From the NCBI GenBank assembly GCA_002423585.1, contig DIWS01000012.1, forward strand, positions 1 through 64,000: a stretch of DNA of 64,000 nt, read 5' to 3'. The position numbers and the translations under genes are program-made. This stretch comes from Actinobacteria bacterium UBA6100 (GTDB taxonomy: Bacteria > Actinomycetota > Coriobacteriia > Anaerosomatales > Anaerosomataceae). The notes below the pieces were generated by a model, which saw only the letters and a list, made by a program, of their open reading frames with translations, had not been told where the DNA came from and made no database searches. Of the stretch, positions 17,582 to 26,285 are shown in pieces (positions within the stretch are counted from its first letter, which is position 1; every line of letters begins with the position of its first letter).

Positions 17582-18790
17582 ATGCCCCCCACATCCACAC
17601 ATCGAACCGAGGCCGGCCGCAGCGCGCGGCTGCGCCGTCGTGAGCGGCTGATGGCCGTGACCGGCTCGGTGGTGGCGGTCGTGCTCGTAGCTGTGGGTGC
17701 GGCGCTGGTCGTGAGCACGCTTGAGCCGGGTACCACCGAACCCGCAGTCACAGATGTCCCTACCCCCGAGTCGACTGCCGCGGTCGAGACCACGTACGCC
17801 GCGGTCGCGACGATGCCGCCCACGCCTTCGGGCCCAGCGACGATCACGGTGGCTGCGGTGGGCGACATGCAGTTCGACCGACAGGTGGCCAAGCTCATAT
17901 CAACCTCCGGCGGCACCGCACCGCTGGCCGATGTTGCCGCTCAGCTGGCGGCCGCCGACATCGCGGTGGGCAACCTCGAGAGCACACTCTCCGACCTCGG
18001 CGAGCGGCGCACCGACAAGAGCTACACCTTCAAGGGCAGACCTGCCGGTGTGGAGGGGCTCGCGCTCGCGGGCTTCGACTTCGTCTCGCTCGCCAACAAC
18101 CACGCGCTCGACTGCGGCAACGACGCCTTGCTCGACACCATCGCCCGGCTCGACGCCAACGGGATCGGCCACGCGGGAGCGGGGGCGGACAGGCCGGCGG
18201 CGTGGGCACCGGCGGTGCGCGACATCGACGGCACCACGGTCGCCTACCTCGCCTTCTCGCACATCCTCCCCAGCGGCTTCGTCGCCACCGATACGAAGCC
18301 CGGCATCGCCCAGGGCCGTCTCAGGATGGACGAGGTGGAGACCGCGATACGTGCCGCCGGTGCCGAGTACGACTACGTGCTCGTCTCGTTCCACTGGGGC
18401 GTCGAGTACACCCCCTACTGCAACGGGGACCAGGTGGCCGACGCGCACCGCGCCATCGATGCCGGCGCCGACATGGTGCTCGCCCACCACCCCCACGTCA
18501 TCCAGGCACTCGAGTCATACAACGGCAAGCTCATCGCCTATTCGCTGGGAGACTTCGTCTTCGACCACTACTCGCGCGAGACCGGCGAGGCGTTCATCCT
18601 GGAGGCCGAGTTGGGGCCCAACGGCATCGGCGCGGTCAACATCACGCCGGTATACCTCGACGCGTTCGGCAAGCCCGAGTACGTCTCCGGCAGCGCCGCC
18701 GCGAACATCCTCGACCGCCTCAAGGCCATCTCGGCCCAGCGCGACACGACCGTCGAGATCACCGGGGACACGGCGACGGTGATCCGATGA
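17582..18790 (+). CDS. CapA/PgsA-family membrane-anchored metallophosphatase-like protein
   Basis: 402 residues. After a basic N-terminus comes one membrane anchor (about 22-45), a Thr/Pro-rich spacer and a CapA domain (PF09587): AVGDMQFDRQ, NLESTLSD, VSLANNHALDCG, SFHWGVEYTPYC and HHPHVIQALESYNGK are the expected metal-site segments of the calcineurin-like fold. Family members take part in poly-gamma-glutamate capsule anchoring, but many are of unknown role. ATG 17582 was chosen because upstream in-frame codons cover the divergent promoter. The stop overlaps the next gene (ATGA). Confidence 0.88.
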   Translation: MPPTSTHRTEAGRSARLRRRERLMAVTGSVVAVVLVAVGAALVVSTLEPGTTEPAVTDVPTPESTAAVETTYAAVATMPPTPSGPATITVAAVGDMQFDRQVAKLISTSGGTAPLADVAAQLAAADIAVGNLESTLSDLGERRTDKSYTFKGRPAGVEGLALAGFDFVSLANNHALDCGNDALLDTIARLDANGIGHAGAGADRPAAWAPAVRDIDGTTVAYLAFSHILPSGFVATDTKPGIAQGRLRMDEVETAIRAAGAEYDYVLVSFHWGVEYTPYCNGDQVADAHRAIDAGADMVLAHHPHVIQALESYNGKLIAYSLGDFVFDHYSRETGEAFILEAELGPNGIGAVNITPVYLDAFGKPEYVSGSAAANILDRLKAISAQRDTTVEITGDTATVIR

Positions 18791-19689
18791 GCCGCCACTC
18801 CGCTCGGCGGCCCCGCACATCGGAGTCCGCCACCGGCCGCCCCGGACTCGGCACAGGCGTCCGCGATACCGGCGTGAGCGTGCGACCTCGCCGCGCCACC
18901 CGACGCAGACGCTCCCCGTACCCGATGATGACCGTGACCGTAGCCATCATCGGGCTCGCGGCGATCGTGTGGGTGCTCACCTGGAGCGATGCCGACCAGG
19001 CTGCCCCGGTCACAGAACCGGCATCGGCAGTGGCCGTAGCCACCACCTCGGAGCAAGCAGAGCCCGAGCGCGAGCCCACGCCGCTCATCGCCGAGGAGGG
19101 CGGGACCCGGATCCACCTCGCGATCGATCCGAACGAGCTCACCGCGGTCGCGTTCCACCAGGCGTCGGGCGACTATGCGCTCCATATGACCTCTCTCGTG
19201 CCCGATGCGGACATGGTCGCCGCCGCCGAGCTCAAGACGGTGCCGGCGGTACCCGAGAATGCGGTGTTCGACGACGGCGTCTGGCACGGGTGCGTGCTCC
19301 GCCTGTGGCGCAGCAACCGACGCGGGGAACCCGACACGGCGCTCGACATGGGGGCCGCCCCGGGGACCACGGTGTGGGCGCCGGTAAGCGGCACCGTGAT
19401 CGAGGTCCGGCCCTACCTGCTCTACGAGAAGTACGAGGACTTCGAGATCCACATCCGGCCCGAAGGCCGTGACGACGTCGATGCCGTACTCATCCACGTG
19501 CAGGACGTCATGGTGCGGGCGGGCGACACGGTGACAGGCGGCGTGACCCGGATCGGGGCGGTCCGGCAGATGTCCGACAAGATGGAGATCCAGCTCGGTG
19601 GCTACACCGGCGGCGGCGGTGACCACACACACTTCCAGCTCAACCGGTACCCCGCGGGAAGCGCTCCCACCGAGACCGGCGGCTCGTAG
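18787..19689 (+). CDS. Membrane-anchored M23-like protein lacking the first zinc His
   Basis: 300 residues. A long Arg-rich N-terminus is followed by one membrane helix (about 47-67) and an extracytoplasmic C-terminal LytM-type domain (about 180-300). The fold marks are LDMGAAPGTTVWAPVSGTV, then HVQDVMVRAGDTV and DHTHFQL. The second zinc motif HxH is kept (HTH), but the HxxxD motif reads DTALD, so the first zinc His is Asp. It is therefore probably a non-enzymatic LytM protein, comparable in logic to EnvC/NlpD activators. It is translationally coupled to the CapA-like protein, suggesting a joint envelope role. Confidence 0.75.
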   Translation: MSRHSARRPRTSESATGRPGLGTGVRDTGVSVRPRRATRRRRSPYPMMTVTVAIIGLAAIVWVLTWSDADQAAPVTEPASAVAVATTSEQAEPEREPTPLIAEEGGTRIHLAIDPNELTAVAFHQASGDYALHMTSLVPDADMVAAAELKTVPAVPENAVFDDGVWHGCVLRLWRSNRRGEPDTALDMGAAPGTTVWAPVSGTVIEVRPYLLYEKYEDFEIHIRPEGRDDVDAVLIHVQDVMVRAGDTVTGGVTRIGAVRQMSDKMEIQLGGYTGGGGDHTHFQLNRYPAGSAPTETGGS

Positions 19690-19695
19690 GCGCCC

Positions 19696-19914
19696 CTACC
19701 CGGCCGACGGTTCGTCCGCACCGCGGCGGATGAAGCCCCTGAACCTGCGATCGAACTCGTAGCGCTCGAGGCGCACCTTCCGGTCGCAGCCGCAGCACCT
19801 GAGGCCGATGTCCATGCCGAGTTTCGTGATCTCCCACTCGTTCGTCCCGCACGGGTGCGCCTTCTTCAGACGGACCACGTCGCCGAGTCGGATAGGCGTG
19901 ATGGGGACGGCCAC
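19696..19914 (-). CDS. DUF951 family protein
   Basis: 72 residues. The pattern GDVVRLKKAHPCGTNEWEI, then MDIGLRCCGCDRKVRLER, is the DUF951 (COG4481) family: a small basic protein with four Cys that may bind zinc. The function is unknown. In Firmicutes it commonly sits near the chromosome origin region. GTG 19914 has GAGGGAG upstream; the longer open frame would run into the ACT gene's promoter. It converges with the M23-like gene. Confidence 0.85.
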   Translation of the reverse strand: MAVPITPIRLGDVVRLKKAHPCGTNEWEITKLGMDIGLRCCGCDRKVRLERYEFDRRFRGFIRRGADEPSAG

Positions 19915-19993
19915 GGTACACTCCCTCGGAAAGGAAGGGTTGTTGAGAAGCGCGTAGAGTATACCGCGTGACCGACGAAGGACCGGGGGAGCC

Positions 19994-20269
19994 ATGAAGA
20001 CCAGAGCGGTGCTGTCTGTGCTCGGGGAAGACCGTGTGGGCATCGTCGCCGGCGTGTCGGCCGTGCTCGCGGAGAATGGCGTCAACATCGAGGACATCCG
20101 GCAGACCATACTCGCCGGCATCTTCTCGATGACCATGCTCGTCACCGTCGACGAGGGTACGCATCCCTTTGAGACCGTGCAGGCGCGCCTGGCCGAGGTG
20201 GCCGAGCGCCTCGGCATGCAGATCACACTCCAGCGGGAGGACGTCTTCCGCTTCATGCACCGCGTGTAG
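19994..20269 (+). CDS. ACT-domain protein (UPF0237)
   Basis: 91 residues, a single ACT domain (VLSVLGEDRVGIVAGVSAVL, then the FSMTMLVTVD strand). These stand-alone ACT proteins are predicted small-molecule (amino-acid) sensors. It is followed 15 bases later by the UPF0210 gene; this pairing is widely conserved in bacteria and archaea, and indicates one functional unit of unknown process. Confidence 0.92.
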   Translation: MKTRAVLSVLGEDRVGIVAGVSAVLAENGVNIEDIRQTILAGIFSMTMLVTVDEGTHPFETVQARLAEVAERLGMQITLQREDVFRFMHRV

Positions 20270-20284
20270 CGGAAGGACGCCTCC

Positions 20285-21652
20285 ATGCTCAACATCTCAC
20301 CCGAGGAGATCACCGAGACCCTGCTGATGGTCCAGCAGCAGCACCTCGACATCCGCACGGTCACTCTGGGCATCTCCATCGGCGAATGCGCGGCCGACTC
20401 CGCCGAGGAGATGAGCCTCCGCCTCTACGAGCGCGTAACGCGCGCAGCCGAGCGGCTCGTGCCCGTGTGCGAAGCGATCGAGCGGGAGTATGGCATCCCC
20501 ATCCGCAACAAACGCATCTCGGTCACACCGGTCGCCTCGGTCGCCGGCCGCTGCGCATGCGACGACCTCACCCCGGTCGCCCTGGCGATGGACCGCGCGG
20601 CCTCGGCCGTGGGCATCGACTTCATCGGCGGCTACTCGGCGCTCGTCCAGAAAGGCGTGGGCCGCGCCGACGATGCACTGATCCGCTCGATCCCCGCCGC
20701 GCTCGCCACGACCGAGCGCGTGTGCTCGTCGGTGAACGTCGCCTCCACGCGCGCGGGTATCAACATGGACGCCATCGCGCGCATGGCGCACATCATCAAA
20801 GAGACCGCCGCGCTCACCGCCGAAGCCGACAGCATCGGCTGCGCGAAGCTCGTGGTGTTCGCCAACATGGTGGAGGACAACCCGTTCATGGCCGGCGCCG
20901 TGCATGGCGCAGGCGAAGCGGACGTCGTGGTCAACGTGGGCATCTCCGGTCCGGGCGTGGTGCGTGCGGTCATCGCCGCGATGCCTGACGACGCGGACCT
21001 CACCGCGGTGGCCGAGGCCATCAAGGCCACCTCCTTCAAGATTACGCGCGCGGGCGAGCTCGTCGCGCGCGAGGCAGCCCGACGACTCGGCGTGGCGATG
21101 GGCATCGTCGACCTCTCACTCGCACCCACCCCCGCCGAGGGCGACAGTGTGGCCGAGATCCTCGAGGCGATGGGCGTTGAGCGCTGCGGGGCACCGGGTA
21201 CCACCACCGCGCTCGCGCTGCTGAACGACGCGGTCAAGAAGGGCGGCGCGATGGGCACGTCGTCCATCGGCGGCCTGTCGGGTGCGTTCATCCCCGTCTC
21301 CGAAGACGCGGGCATGGTGCGCGCGGTGGAGTGTGGCGCCCTCAACCTCGAGAAGCTCGAGGCGATGACGGCGGTGTGTTCCGTGGGCCTCGACATGATC
21401 GCGCTCCCCGGGGACACGCCTGCCGAGACGCTGGCGGGCATCATCTCGGATGCCTGCGCCATCGGCGTCATCAACTCCAAGACCACCGCCGCGCGACTCA
21501 TCCCGGTTGCAGGTAAGAAGGCGGGCGACCACGTGAGTTGGGGCGGGCTGCTCGGCGCCGCGCCGGTGATGGACGTCTCGGCATGGAGCAGCGCGAAGCT
21601 CATCAACCGCGGCGGACGGATGCCCGCGCCGCTCGGAAGCCTGCGGAACTGA
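20285..21652 (+). CDS. UPF0210 (PFL/DUF711) family protein
   Basis: 455 residues, full length for the family. Conserved segments include [28 protein letters not shown] and [18 protein letters not shown]. The family contains structurally glycyl-radical-like barrels, but no glycyl radical site is evident and no activity is established. ATG 20285 has GGAAGG eight bases upstream. It is the partner of the preceding ACT protein, which is likely to be its regulatory subunit. Confidence 0.93.
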   Translation: MLNISPEEITETLLMVQQQHLDIRTVTLGISIGECAADSAEEMSLRLYERVTRAAERLVPVCEAIEREYGIPIRNKRISVTPVASVAGRCACDDLTPVALAMDRAASAVGIDFIGGYSALVQKGVGRADDALIRSIPAALATTERVCSSVNVASTRAGINMDAIARMAHIIKETAALTAEADSIGCAKLVVFANMVEDNPFMAGAVHGAGEADVVVNVGISGPGVVRAVIAAMPDDADLTAVAEAIKATSFKITRAGELVAREAARRLGVAMGIVDLSLAPTPAEGDSVAEILEAMGVERCGAPGTTTALALLNDAVKKGGAMGTSSIGGLSGAFIPVSEDAGMVRAVECGALNLEKLEAMTAVCSVGLDMIALPGDTPAETLAGIISDACAIGVINSKTTAARLIPVAGKKAGDHVSWGGLLGAAPVMDVSAWSSAKLINRGGRMPAPLGSLRN

Positions 21653-21755
21653 GACCCGCCGCGGCAAGTGCCCCTGACTCGATGATCCGGTAGGCATCGG
21701 GCGGCCACTCCGATATGCTGACCGGGCGACCTTCCGTCGGTGAGTGTGTGCCACT

Positions 21756-21799
21756 CGTCACGAAATGCCGCCAGTCAGCGCTTGAGTCTGCTCGTGACG
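21756..21799 (+). other. Inverted repeat in the leader of the large surface protein
   Basis: CGTCACGA (21756-21763) pairs with TCGTGACG (21792-21799) around a 28-base loop. It lies in the 213-base gap before the surface-protein gene. It could be an operator or mRNA leader structure. No riboswitch consensus was recognised, and nothing else is clear in the gap. Confidence 0.35.
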
Positions 21800-21865
21800 C
21801 AGGTTTGGGCCGATATGTGCATAAGAGCAGGTACGTTTTCGGCCACAAGCCGATCAGGTGAAGAG

Positions 21866-24532
21866 ATGGCTATGCACGACAGGCATAGCCCCGCCCGGCA
21901 GGGGAAGATGGGAGCGCGCAGGCGCGTCTCCTCGATTCTCTGTACCCTGCTCGTGCTCGTTCTCATGCCCGCCATCCCGAGTCTCGGACTGGTATCCACC
22001 AGCATCACATTCGACGGGGTCTTCACCGACTGGTCGCCCGTCTACGACGATCCCACCAACTGCCAGTACGACACCGCGAACGATGCCGGCAACACCAACG
22101 CTGACATCACACTCGCAGCGTCCACAGCCGACAGCACCCGTCTGTATCACTACTTCCGGCGAGCCGCGGCGACCGGTGGCGCTGCGCCGACCCTGCGGGT
22201 CTTCATCGACCTCGATGGTGACGAACGGATGGAGATCGGCGATCGCGTACTCGAGTACCAGCTCACCGGCGGCAACAGCTACAGCGGGGCGAAGCTCTTC
22301 GCGTACGACCCGGACGACGACGCCAACGGCGACGCGATGGGTGGCACGATCCCGGGCTCATGGCCGACCGAGATCACGTTCGGCACGCCCCCCTACGAAG
22401 GGATAGGCGAGCCGAGCGGAGCACAGTTCGAGGGCGGCATCGCGTGGACGGCGCTCGGCGTTCCAGCGGGTACGCCAATCTCGATGCAGTTCGCCGCGCA
22501 GCAGGGAAAGATCATCGATTACACGGGCATCGTTTCGCTCAAGCACTACGGCGTGACCGTGGAGCCTGATGGTGCAGCGGGCGCTGCCGCAGGCGCGACC
22601 ATGGTCTACGCGCACACCATCACCAACACCGGGAACATGGTCTCTCGCTTCAACCTCGCCGCAACCTCCTCGAAGGGGTGGGCAGTCTCGGTGCTCCAGG
22701 CGTCCGACCTCCAGCCCATCAGTCACGTCGATCTCGCTCCGGGTGCGACGGTCGATGTGCAGGTGGTCGTGGTCGTCCCCGCTAACGCACCGAATGGGAC
22801 CCGCGACACGACCACCATCACAGCCAGCCACCAGTCGGCGAATGCCGCAGACTCGGCGACCGATATCACCACCGTCGGACCGCTGCTGGTGGTCCCCGAC
22901 CGCTCGGGATCGATCATGAGCGGAGGGGCGATCGTCTACGCGAACACGATCATGAACAACACCTCCACGCCGTACACTGTCGCCCTGACCGCCGTGTCCG
23001 ATCATGGCTGGCCTGCGACCGTGTGGAACGCAGCCGGCACGGAACAGATCTCTGAACTCCACCTCGACCCGCAGCAGTCTGAGGTCGTCACGATCCGGGT
23101 GGCCGTTCCCATCGGCGTCGCATCCGGGACCGTGGATGTGACCACGGTCGAAGCGCGCGCCGTCGGATTCGCGAACATCCGGGGCAAGGGCTACGACACC
23201 ACCACTGTGCGACCCGAACTCGAGGTCAGGCCGGACAACGCGCTCCCGGCCGGTGCCGGCACTTCCGTGCTGTACCGGCACACCATCACCAATAGCTCCG
23301 CCGAGGACCGCACGTTCACATTGAGCGCGACGTCGAACAAGGGCTGGCCGGTTGTCATACTCGACGCGGGCGCGAGCACGCCGGTGTCCTCCGTGACGCT
23401 GCCGGCGTTCGGAGGATCCACAGATATCGTGGTGCGCGTGACGGTGCCGGCCGAAACGCCCGTATCCACTGTTGACGTCACCACCATCACGGCCTCATTC
23501 GGCACGATCATCAACGACTCGGCGACGGATGTCACAACGGCATCGAGTCTCGCAACCTACGGCATCAGCGGCTTCGGAACACCCCGGGACACGTTCGACC
23601 TCGGCGACCGGGTCTATGCACGAGGCATGGGCCTCAGCCCGGGAGACACGGCGACGTTCCGCTTCACCGATCCTGCGGGCACGGTCATGGCCACGTCCTC
23701 CGCCAGGGTCGATGCCACGGGCATCGCCCAGTCGAGCTACAACATCGGGTCGGCGCTTTCCGGCATCGGAACCTGGACGGTCACCCTGCTCAACGGCACC
23801 ACCGTGATCCAAAGCGTACCGTTCTATGTGGGCTACAGGGCCGAGATCTCGGCGCTCGGTGCCACCGGAGGGGACATGGTCAGCACGCCCGTCTCGGTGA
23901 CCGCGAGGCTGAGCAACAACGGTGGTGCGACCCTGACGGACACGACCGTGTACTACCGCATCTGGTGGGATGCAGACGGCGACGACCTGCCGAGCGCCGG
24001 GGATTCGTACATCGCGGAGGACGGTTCGTGGACGCCGATCGGAACAGGCACGGAACTCACGTTCACACGCGCGAGTGTCACGGTCCCGGCACCGAACGGT
24101 ATCTACGAGGACACCTGGTCCATGAGCAACGAGGACTTCAGACAGAGTGGTGCCTACAAACTCACTGCCACCTGGATGAACGGCGCACAGATCGACGAGC
24201 GGACCGTTGAGTTCTTCGCGGTCCCGGGAAGACCGGCGCTCACCCTCACGGTCAGCAAGGCGATGGTCGACTTCGGCACCGTAGACCCGGGTGTGACCTA
24301 CACGGATGCGGGGGTGGGACTGCATGTCACCGCCACCTCCGACTACTCGCTGTATACCTCCGTCGGCGGACAGTCGCCGACGCTCGGACTCTCCAGTTCG
24401 ATGGCGACGGAGACCCAGGGAGGCCCCACTACGGGAGCCGCGTACACCGACTTTCTCAGCATCACCGTGCCGTGGGCGACCGACCCCGGTACGTATGTGG
24501 CTGCCGTCACCTACACGATCGTGGCGAGGTGA
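21866..24532 (+). CDS. Large secreted repeat-containing surface protein
   Basis: 888 residues. The N-terminus has a basic stretch and signal peptide (SSILCTLLVLVLMPAIPSLG). Residues about 40-229 form a domain rich in Asp and aromatic residues (TFDGVFTDWSPVYDD, then VFIDLDGDERMEIGD), resembling secreted carbohydrate/Ca-binding beta-sandwiches. Three ~110-residue immunoglobulin-like repeats follow (about 230-339, 340-450, 451-561), then two or three further beta domains and a C-terminal ~100-residue domain (LTVSKAMVDFGTVDPG...). No LPXTG motif or C-terminal membrane helix is present, so retention would need a partner. ATG 21866 has AGGTG upstream. It is followed by LytTR-type boxes and the small secreted protein. 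Confidence 0.8.
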   Translation: MAMHDRHSPARQGKMGARRRVSSILCTLLVLVLMPAIPSLGLVSTSITFDGVFTDWSPVYDDPTNCQYDTANDAGNTNADITLAASTADSTRLYHYFRRAAATGGAAPTLRVFIDLDGDERMEIGDRVLEYQLTGGNSYSGAKLFAYDPDDDANGDAMGGTIPGSWPTEITFGTPPYEGIGEPSGAQFEGGIAWTALGVPAGTPISMQFAAQQGKIIDYTGIVSLKHYGVTVEPDGAAGAAAGATMVYAHTITNTGNMVSRFNLAATSSKGWAVSVLQASDLQPISHVDLAPGATVDVQVVVVVPANAPNGTRDTTTITASHQSANAADSATDITTVGPLLVVPDRSGSIMSGGAIVYANTIMNNTSTPYTVALTAVSDHGWPATVWNAAGTEQISELHLDPQQSEVVTIRVAVPIGVASGTVDVTTVEARAVGFANIRGKGYDTTTVRPELEVRPDNALPAGAGTSVLYRHTITNSSAEDRTFTLSATSNKGWPVVILDAGASTPVSSVTLPAFGGSTDIVVRVTVPAETPVSTVDVTTITASFGTIINDSATDVTTASSLATYGISGFGTPRDTFDLGDRVYARGMGLSPGDTATFRFTDPAGTVMATSSARVDATGIAQSSYNIGSALSGIGTWTVTLLNGTTVIQSVPFYVGYRAEISALGATGGDMVSTPVSVTARLSNNGGATLTDTTVYYRIWWDADGDDLPSAGDSYIAEDGSWTPIGTGTELTFTRASVTVPAPNGIYEDTWSMSNEDFRQSGAYKLTATWMNGAQIDERTVEFFAVPGRPALTLTVSKAMVDFGTVDPGVTYTDAGVGLHVTATSDYSLYTSVGGQSPTLGLSSSMATETQGGPTTGAAYTDFLSITVPWATDPGTYVAAVTYTIVAR
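22553..23548 (+). repeat. Three ~333-bp coding repeats (Ig-like domains)
   Basis: Units at about 22553-22882, 22883-23215 and 23216-23548. Equivalent segments are MVYAHTITNTGN, IVYANTIMNNTS and VLYRHTITNSSA, then ATSSKGWAVSVLQA, AVSDHGWPATVWNA and ATSNKGWPVVILDA, each ending in D.TT.T.... They are diverged in DNA, so this is an old domain duplication rather than a recent repeat. Confidence 0.8.
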
Positions 24533-24538
24533 CGCATG

Positions 24539-24587
24539 ACCGTTTATCGAGGCGCTCTACCGTTCATCACCAGCAGACTACGTTGGG
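24539..24587 (+). promoter_or_regulatory. Three LytTR-type binding boxes at 20-bp spacing
   Basis: ACCGTTTAT (24539-24547), ACCGTTCAT (24559-24567) and TACGTTGGG (24579-24587) each match the published LytTR consensus [TA][AC][CA]GTTN[AG][TG]. Their CGTT cores begin at 24541, 24561 and 24581, an exact 20-bp period (two helical turns). They lie just upstream of a promoter for the small secreted protein, and a REC-LytTR regulator is encoded about 1.7 kb away. Confidence 0.72.
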
Positions 24588-24597
24588 CAGAACGGCA

Positions 24598-24626
24598 TTC
24601 AGAAGGGAGGCGCCCGACCCGATACA
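24598..24626 (+). promoter_or_regulatory. Candidate promoter of the small secreted protein
   Basis: TTCAGA (24598-24603) and GATACA (24621-24626) are 17 bases apart. The -35 is weak and sits 10 bases after the third LytTR box, as expected for an activator-dependent promoter. The leader would be about 84 bases. Confidence 0.5.
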
Positions 24627-24716
24627 TGGCTTGACGGTCGAGACCGAGACCGTGACGGAATGAATGCGGGGTCCGGAGGATCCGGGCACTGACCAGACTG
24701 AAAGAGGGAGGCACGC

Positions 24717-25154
24717 ATGAAGAGAACAGTACTGACAGGGATCGTGGTGGTCGCGCTGGTGTTCGGCGTCGTCGCGTACGCCAGCGGCGCGGGTAGCACC
24801 GTGACGGTGAATGCCACGGTCCTGCCGAAGCTGTCACTGACGATCGCCGACGGTGACGATACCGCCACACTGTCCGGCATGCCGGGCGCGGGCGTGGTCA
24901 CCGACTCATCGAGCATGGTCGTCCGCTCGAACATCGCGTACGAGATCAAGCGCACCGGTACGGGTGCCCTGGCCGGTGCCTTCGGCAGCGCTTTCACGGC
25001 CACCGGAGCGACGGGGCTGTACCCCAAGGCTCCGGCAGCGGCTGGCGTGACTCATACCGAGGACTACTCGCTCGATCTTGGTGAAGTGGACGACGACTGG
25101 TTTGATGCTCAGACCGTGTCCGAGGTCTTCACATACTCAGTCGTACAGCAGTAG
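24717..25154 (+). CDS. Small secreted beta-rich protein
   Basis: 145 residues with a clear signal peptide (RTVLTGIVVVALVFGVVAYA). The mature part is beta-rich (STVTVNATVLPKLSLTIADG, ending EVFTYSVVQQ). Its layout resembles the C-terminal domain of the 888-residue protein upstream (a first strand of the form LTLTV/LSLTI, a middle strand VTATSDYSLY/VVRSNIAYEI, a last strand VTYTIVAR/FTYSVVQQ). Both recall the WxL-type surface domain but without the W-x-L motifs. GAGGGAG precedes ATG 24717. Neighbours suggest a surface or matrix component under LytTR control; no named family is recognised. Confidence 0.75.
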   Translation: MKRTVLTGIVVVALVFGVVAYASGAGSTVTVNATVLPKLSLTIADGDDTATLSGMPGAGVVTDSSSMVVRSNIAYEIKRTGTGALAGAFGSAFTATGATGLYPKAPAAAGVTHTEDYSLDLGEVDDDWFDAQTVSEVFTYSVVQQ

Positions 25155-25161
25155 TCACACG

Positions 25162-25219
25162 ACCCGGGCATAGCCCGGGTACCAGGAAGAAGGCCACGCT
25201 CCCCTCGGGGCGTGGCCTT
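25162..25219. terminator. Two hairpins between convergent genes (bidirectional terminator)
   Basis: ACCCGGGC/GCCCGGGT (25162-25180, loop of three) is followed by AAGGCCACGC/GCGTGGCCTT (25190-25219). The second stem ends CTTCTCATCATTCTT on the plus strand. It separates the small secreted protein from the minus-strand DUF916-like gene. Confidence 0.8.
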
Positions 25220-25223
25220 CTCA

Positions 25224-26285
25224 TCATTCTTCGAGCCCGGATGGCGGATCGTGGTCGGGCGACACCGTGGAGATCGCTTCCTCGCCTCTGGACGCCCGGC
25301 GTTCGTGCCGCTTCCGCGTCCTGCGCTCGGCTTTACGCACCGCAGCTCGCCATGACCAGTACACGAGCGCGAGGCCCACGCCGGATATGACGACGATCAC
25401 GAGCCACAGCGGGAACACCCAGACCGTGCGCTCCTCGATCAGCGCATCGGTGAGCGCTGCGCCGGTGGCGCTCTCTCGCGTGTAGTCGACCACAAGACGC
25501 GCTGTGAACCGGCCGAGGGAGACCTCGGGGTCGAGCACTCCGCTGTGCTCCGCGACCGTTCCCGCATAGACGACGGTCTCGGTCACTATCGTGCTGGCAG
25601 ACACCTCGTTCCCGCTGCCATCCAGCATCATCATGTTGACGCTGACCTGCTTGTCGGTGTTGCCGGCGTTGCGGATCACGAAGGTGAACGGCGCTTTGGA
25701 TCCGATGATCAGTGTCCGAAGCACGAACGGGCGGACCTCGAGGCGCTCGACCACCTCACCCTGCACCCGGACACGCACCCGTGCGCCCACGCGCCCGACG
25801 ATCTCCGCTCCGGTCTCCTGGAGCTCACGAGGCTCCCCCACCATCTCGAAGAAGAGGATGACCTGGTGATCCCCGGGCGGGACGCCCTGCGGCACGGTGA
25901 ACGTGAACTCGACAGGAGCGCTCTCCCCCGGCAGAAGCTCGATCATCGGGGTGTTGCCGACCGTCTGGTTCGAGGTGGGCGTCTTGATGCTCATCCAGTT
26001 GGCCGGATCGAACGCCAGACCGGGATCGTCCCTGCTCGGGACCTGATATGAGATCTCACCGTTCTCGTCCACGGTCTGGTTGGCCGCATAGACGAGAACC
26101 TCGATGGGCTCATCGCCGTCGTTCACGACGTACAGTTCTCCCGAACCCCCTTCGCCGGAAGCCACGGAGAACTCGAACTTACCCGTTGAGATCCCCAGCG
26201 TCTTCTCGGCATGCGCCGCGCCCGGAAGCACCGCCATAAGCACGACGAGCGCGAGGACCACCGTGACCCGCGGCATTCGCGCCAC
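25224..26285 (-). CDS. DUF916-like surface protein with C-terminal membrane anchor
   Basis: 353 residues: signal peptide (about 1-26, ending AHA), an N-terminal beta domain (GISTGKFEFSVASGEGGSG, then ELYVVNDGDEPIEVLVY), a second beta domain (LIIGSKAPFTFVIRNAGN), a membrane helix (about 296-318) and a basic cytoplasmic tail. This is the architecture of DUF916/DUF3324 proteins, which in Firmicutes are encoded with WxL surface proteins and bind both them and peptidoglycan. Here it is plausibly the anchor for the secreted proteins encoded next door (inference). GTG 26285 overlaps the regulator's stop by one base; ATG 26276 is an alternative. Confidence 0.78.
   Translation of the reverse strand: MARMPRVTVVLALVVLMAVLPGAAHAEKTLGISTGKFEFSVASGEGGSGELYVVNDGDEPIEVLVYAANQTVDENGEISYQVPSRDDPGLAFDPANWMSIKTPTSNQTVGNTPMIELLPGESAPVEFTFTVPQGVPPGDHQVILFFEMVGEPRELQETGAEIVGRVGARVRVRVQGEVVERLEVRPFVLRTLIIGSKAPFTFVIRNAGNTDKQVSVNMMMLDGSGNEVSASTIVTETVVYAGTVAEHSGVLDPEVSLGRFTARLVVDYTRESATGAALTDALIEERTVWVFPLWLVIVVISGVGLALVYWSWRAAVRKAERRTRKRHERRASRGEEAISTVSPDHDPPSGLEE

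Noticed and set aside
21653..21865. Cyclic di-GMP riboswitch ahead of the surface protein (GACGCAGG near 21796)
   Set aside because: Only a short stretch resembles the GEMM consensus; the conserved A-rich junction and second helix are missing.
24717..25154. Naming the small secreted protein a WxL protein
   Set aside because: Neither W-x-L motif is present; only the strand layout and neighbourhood are similar.
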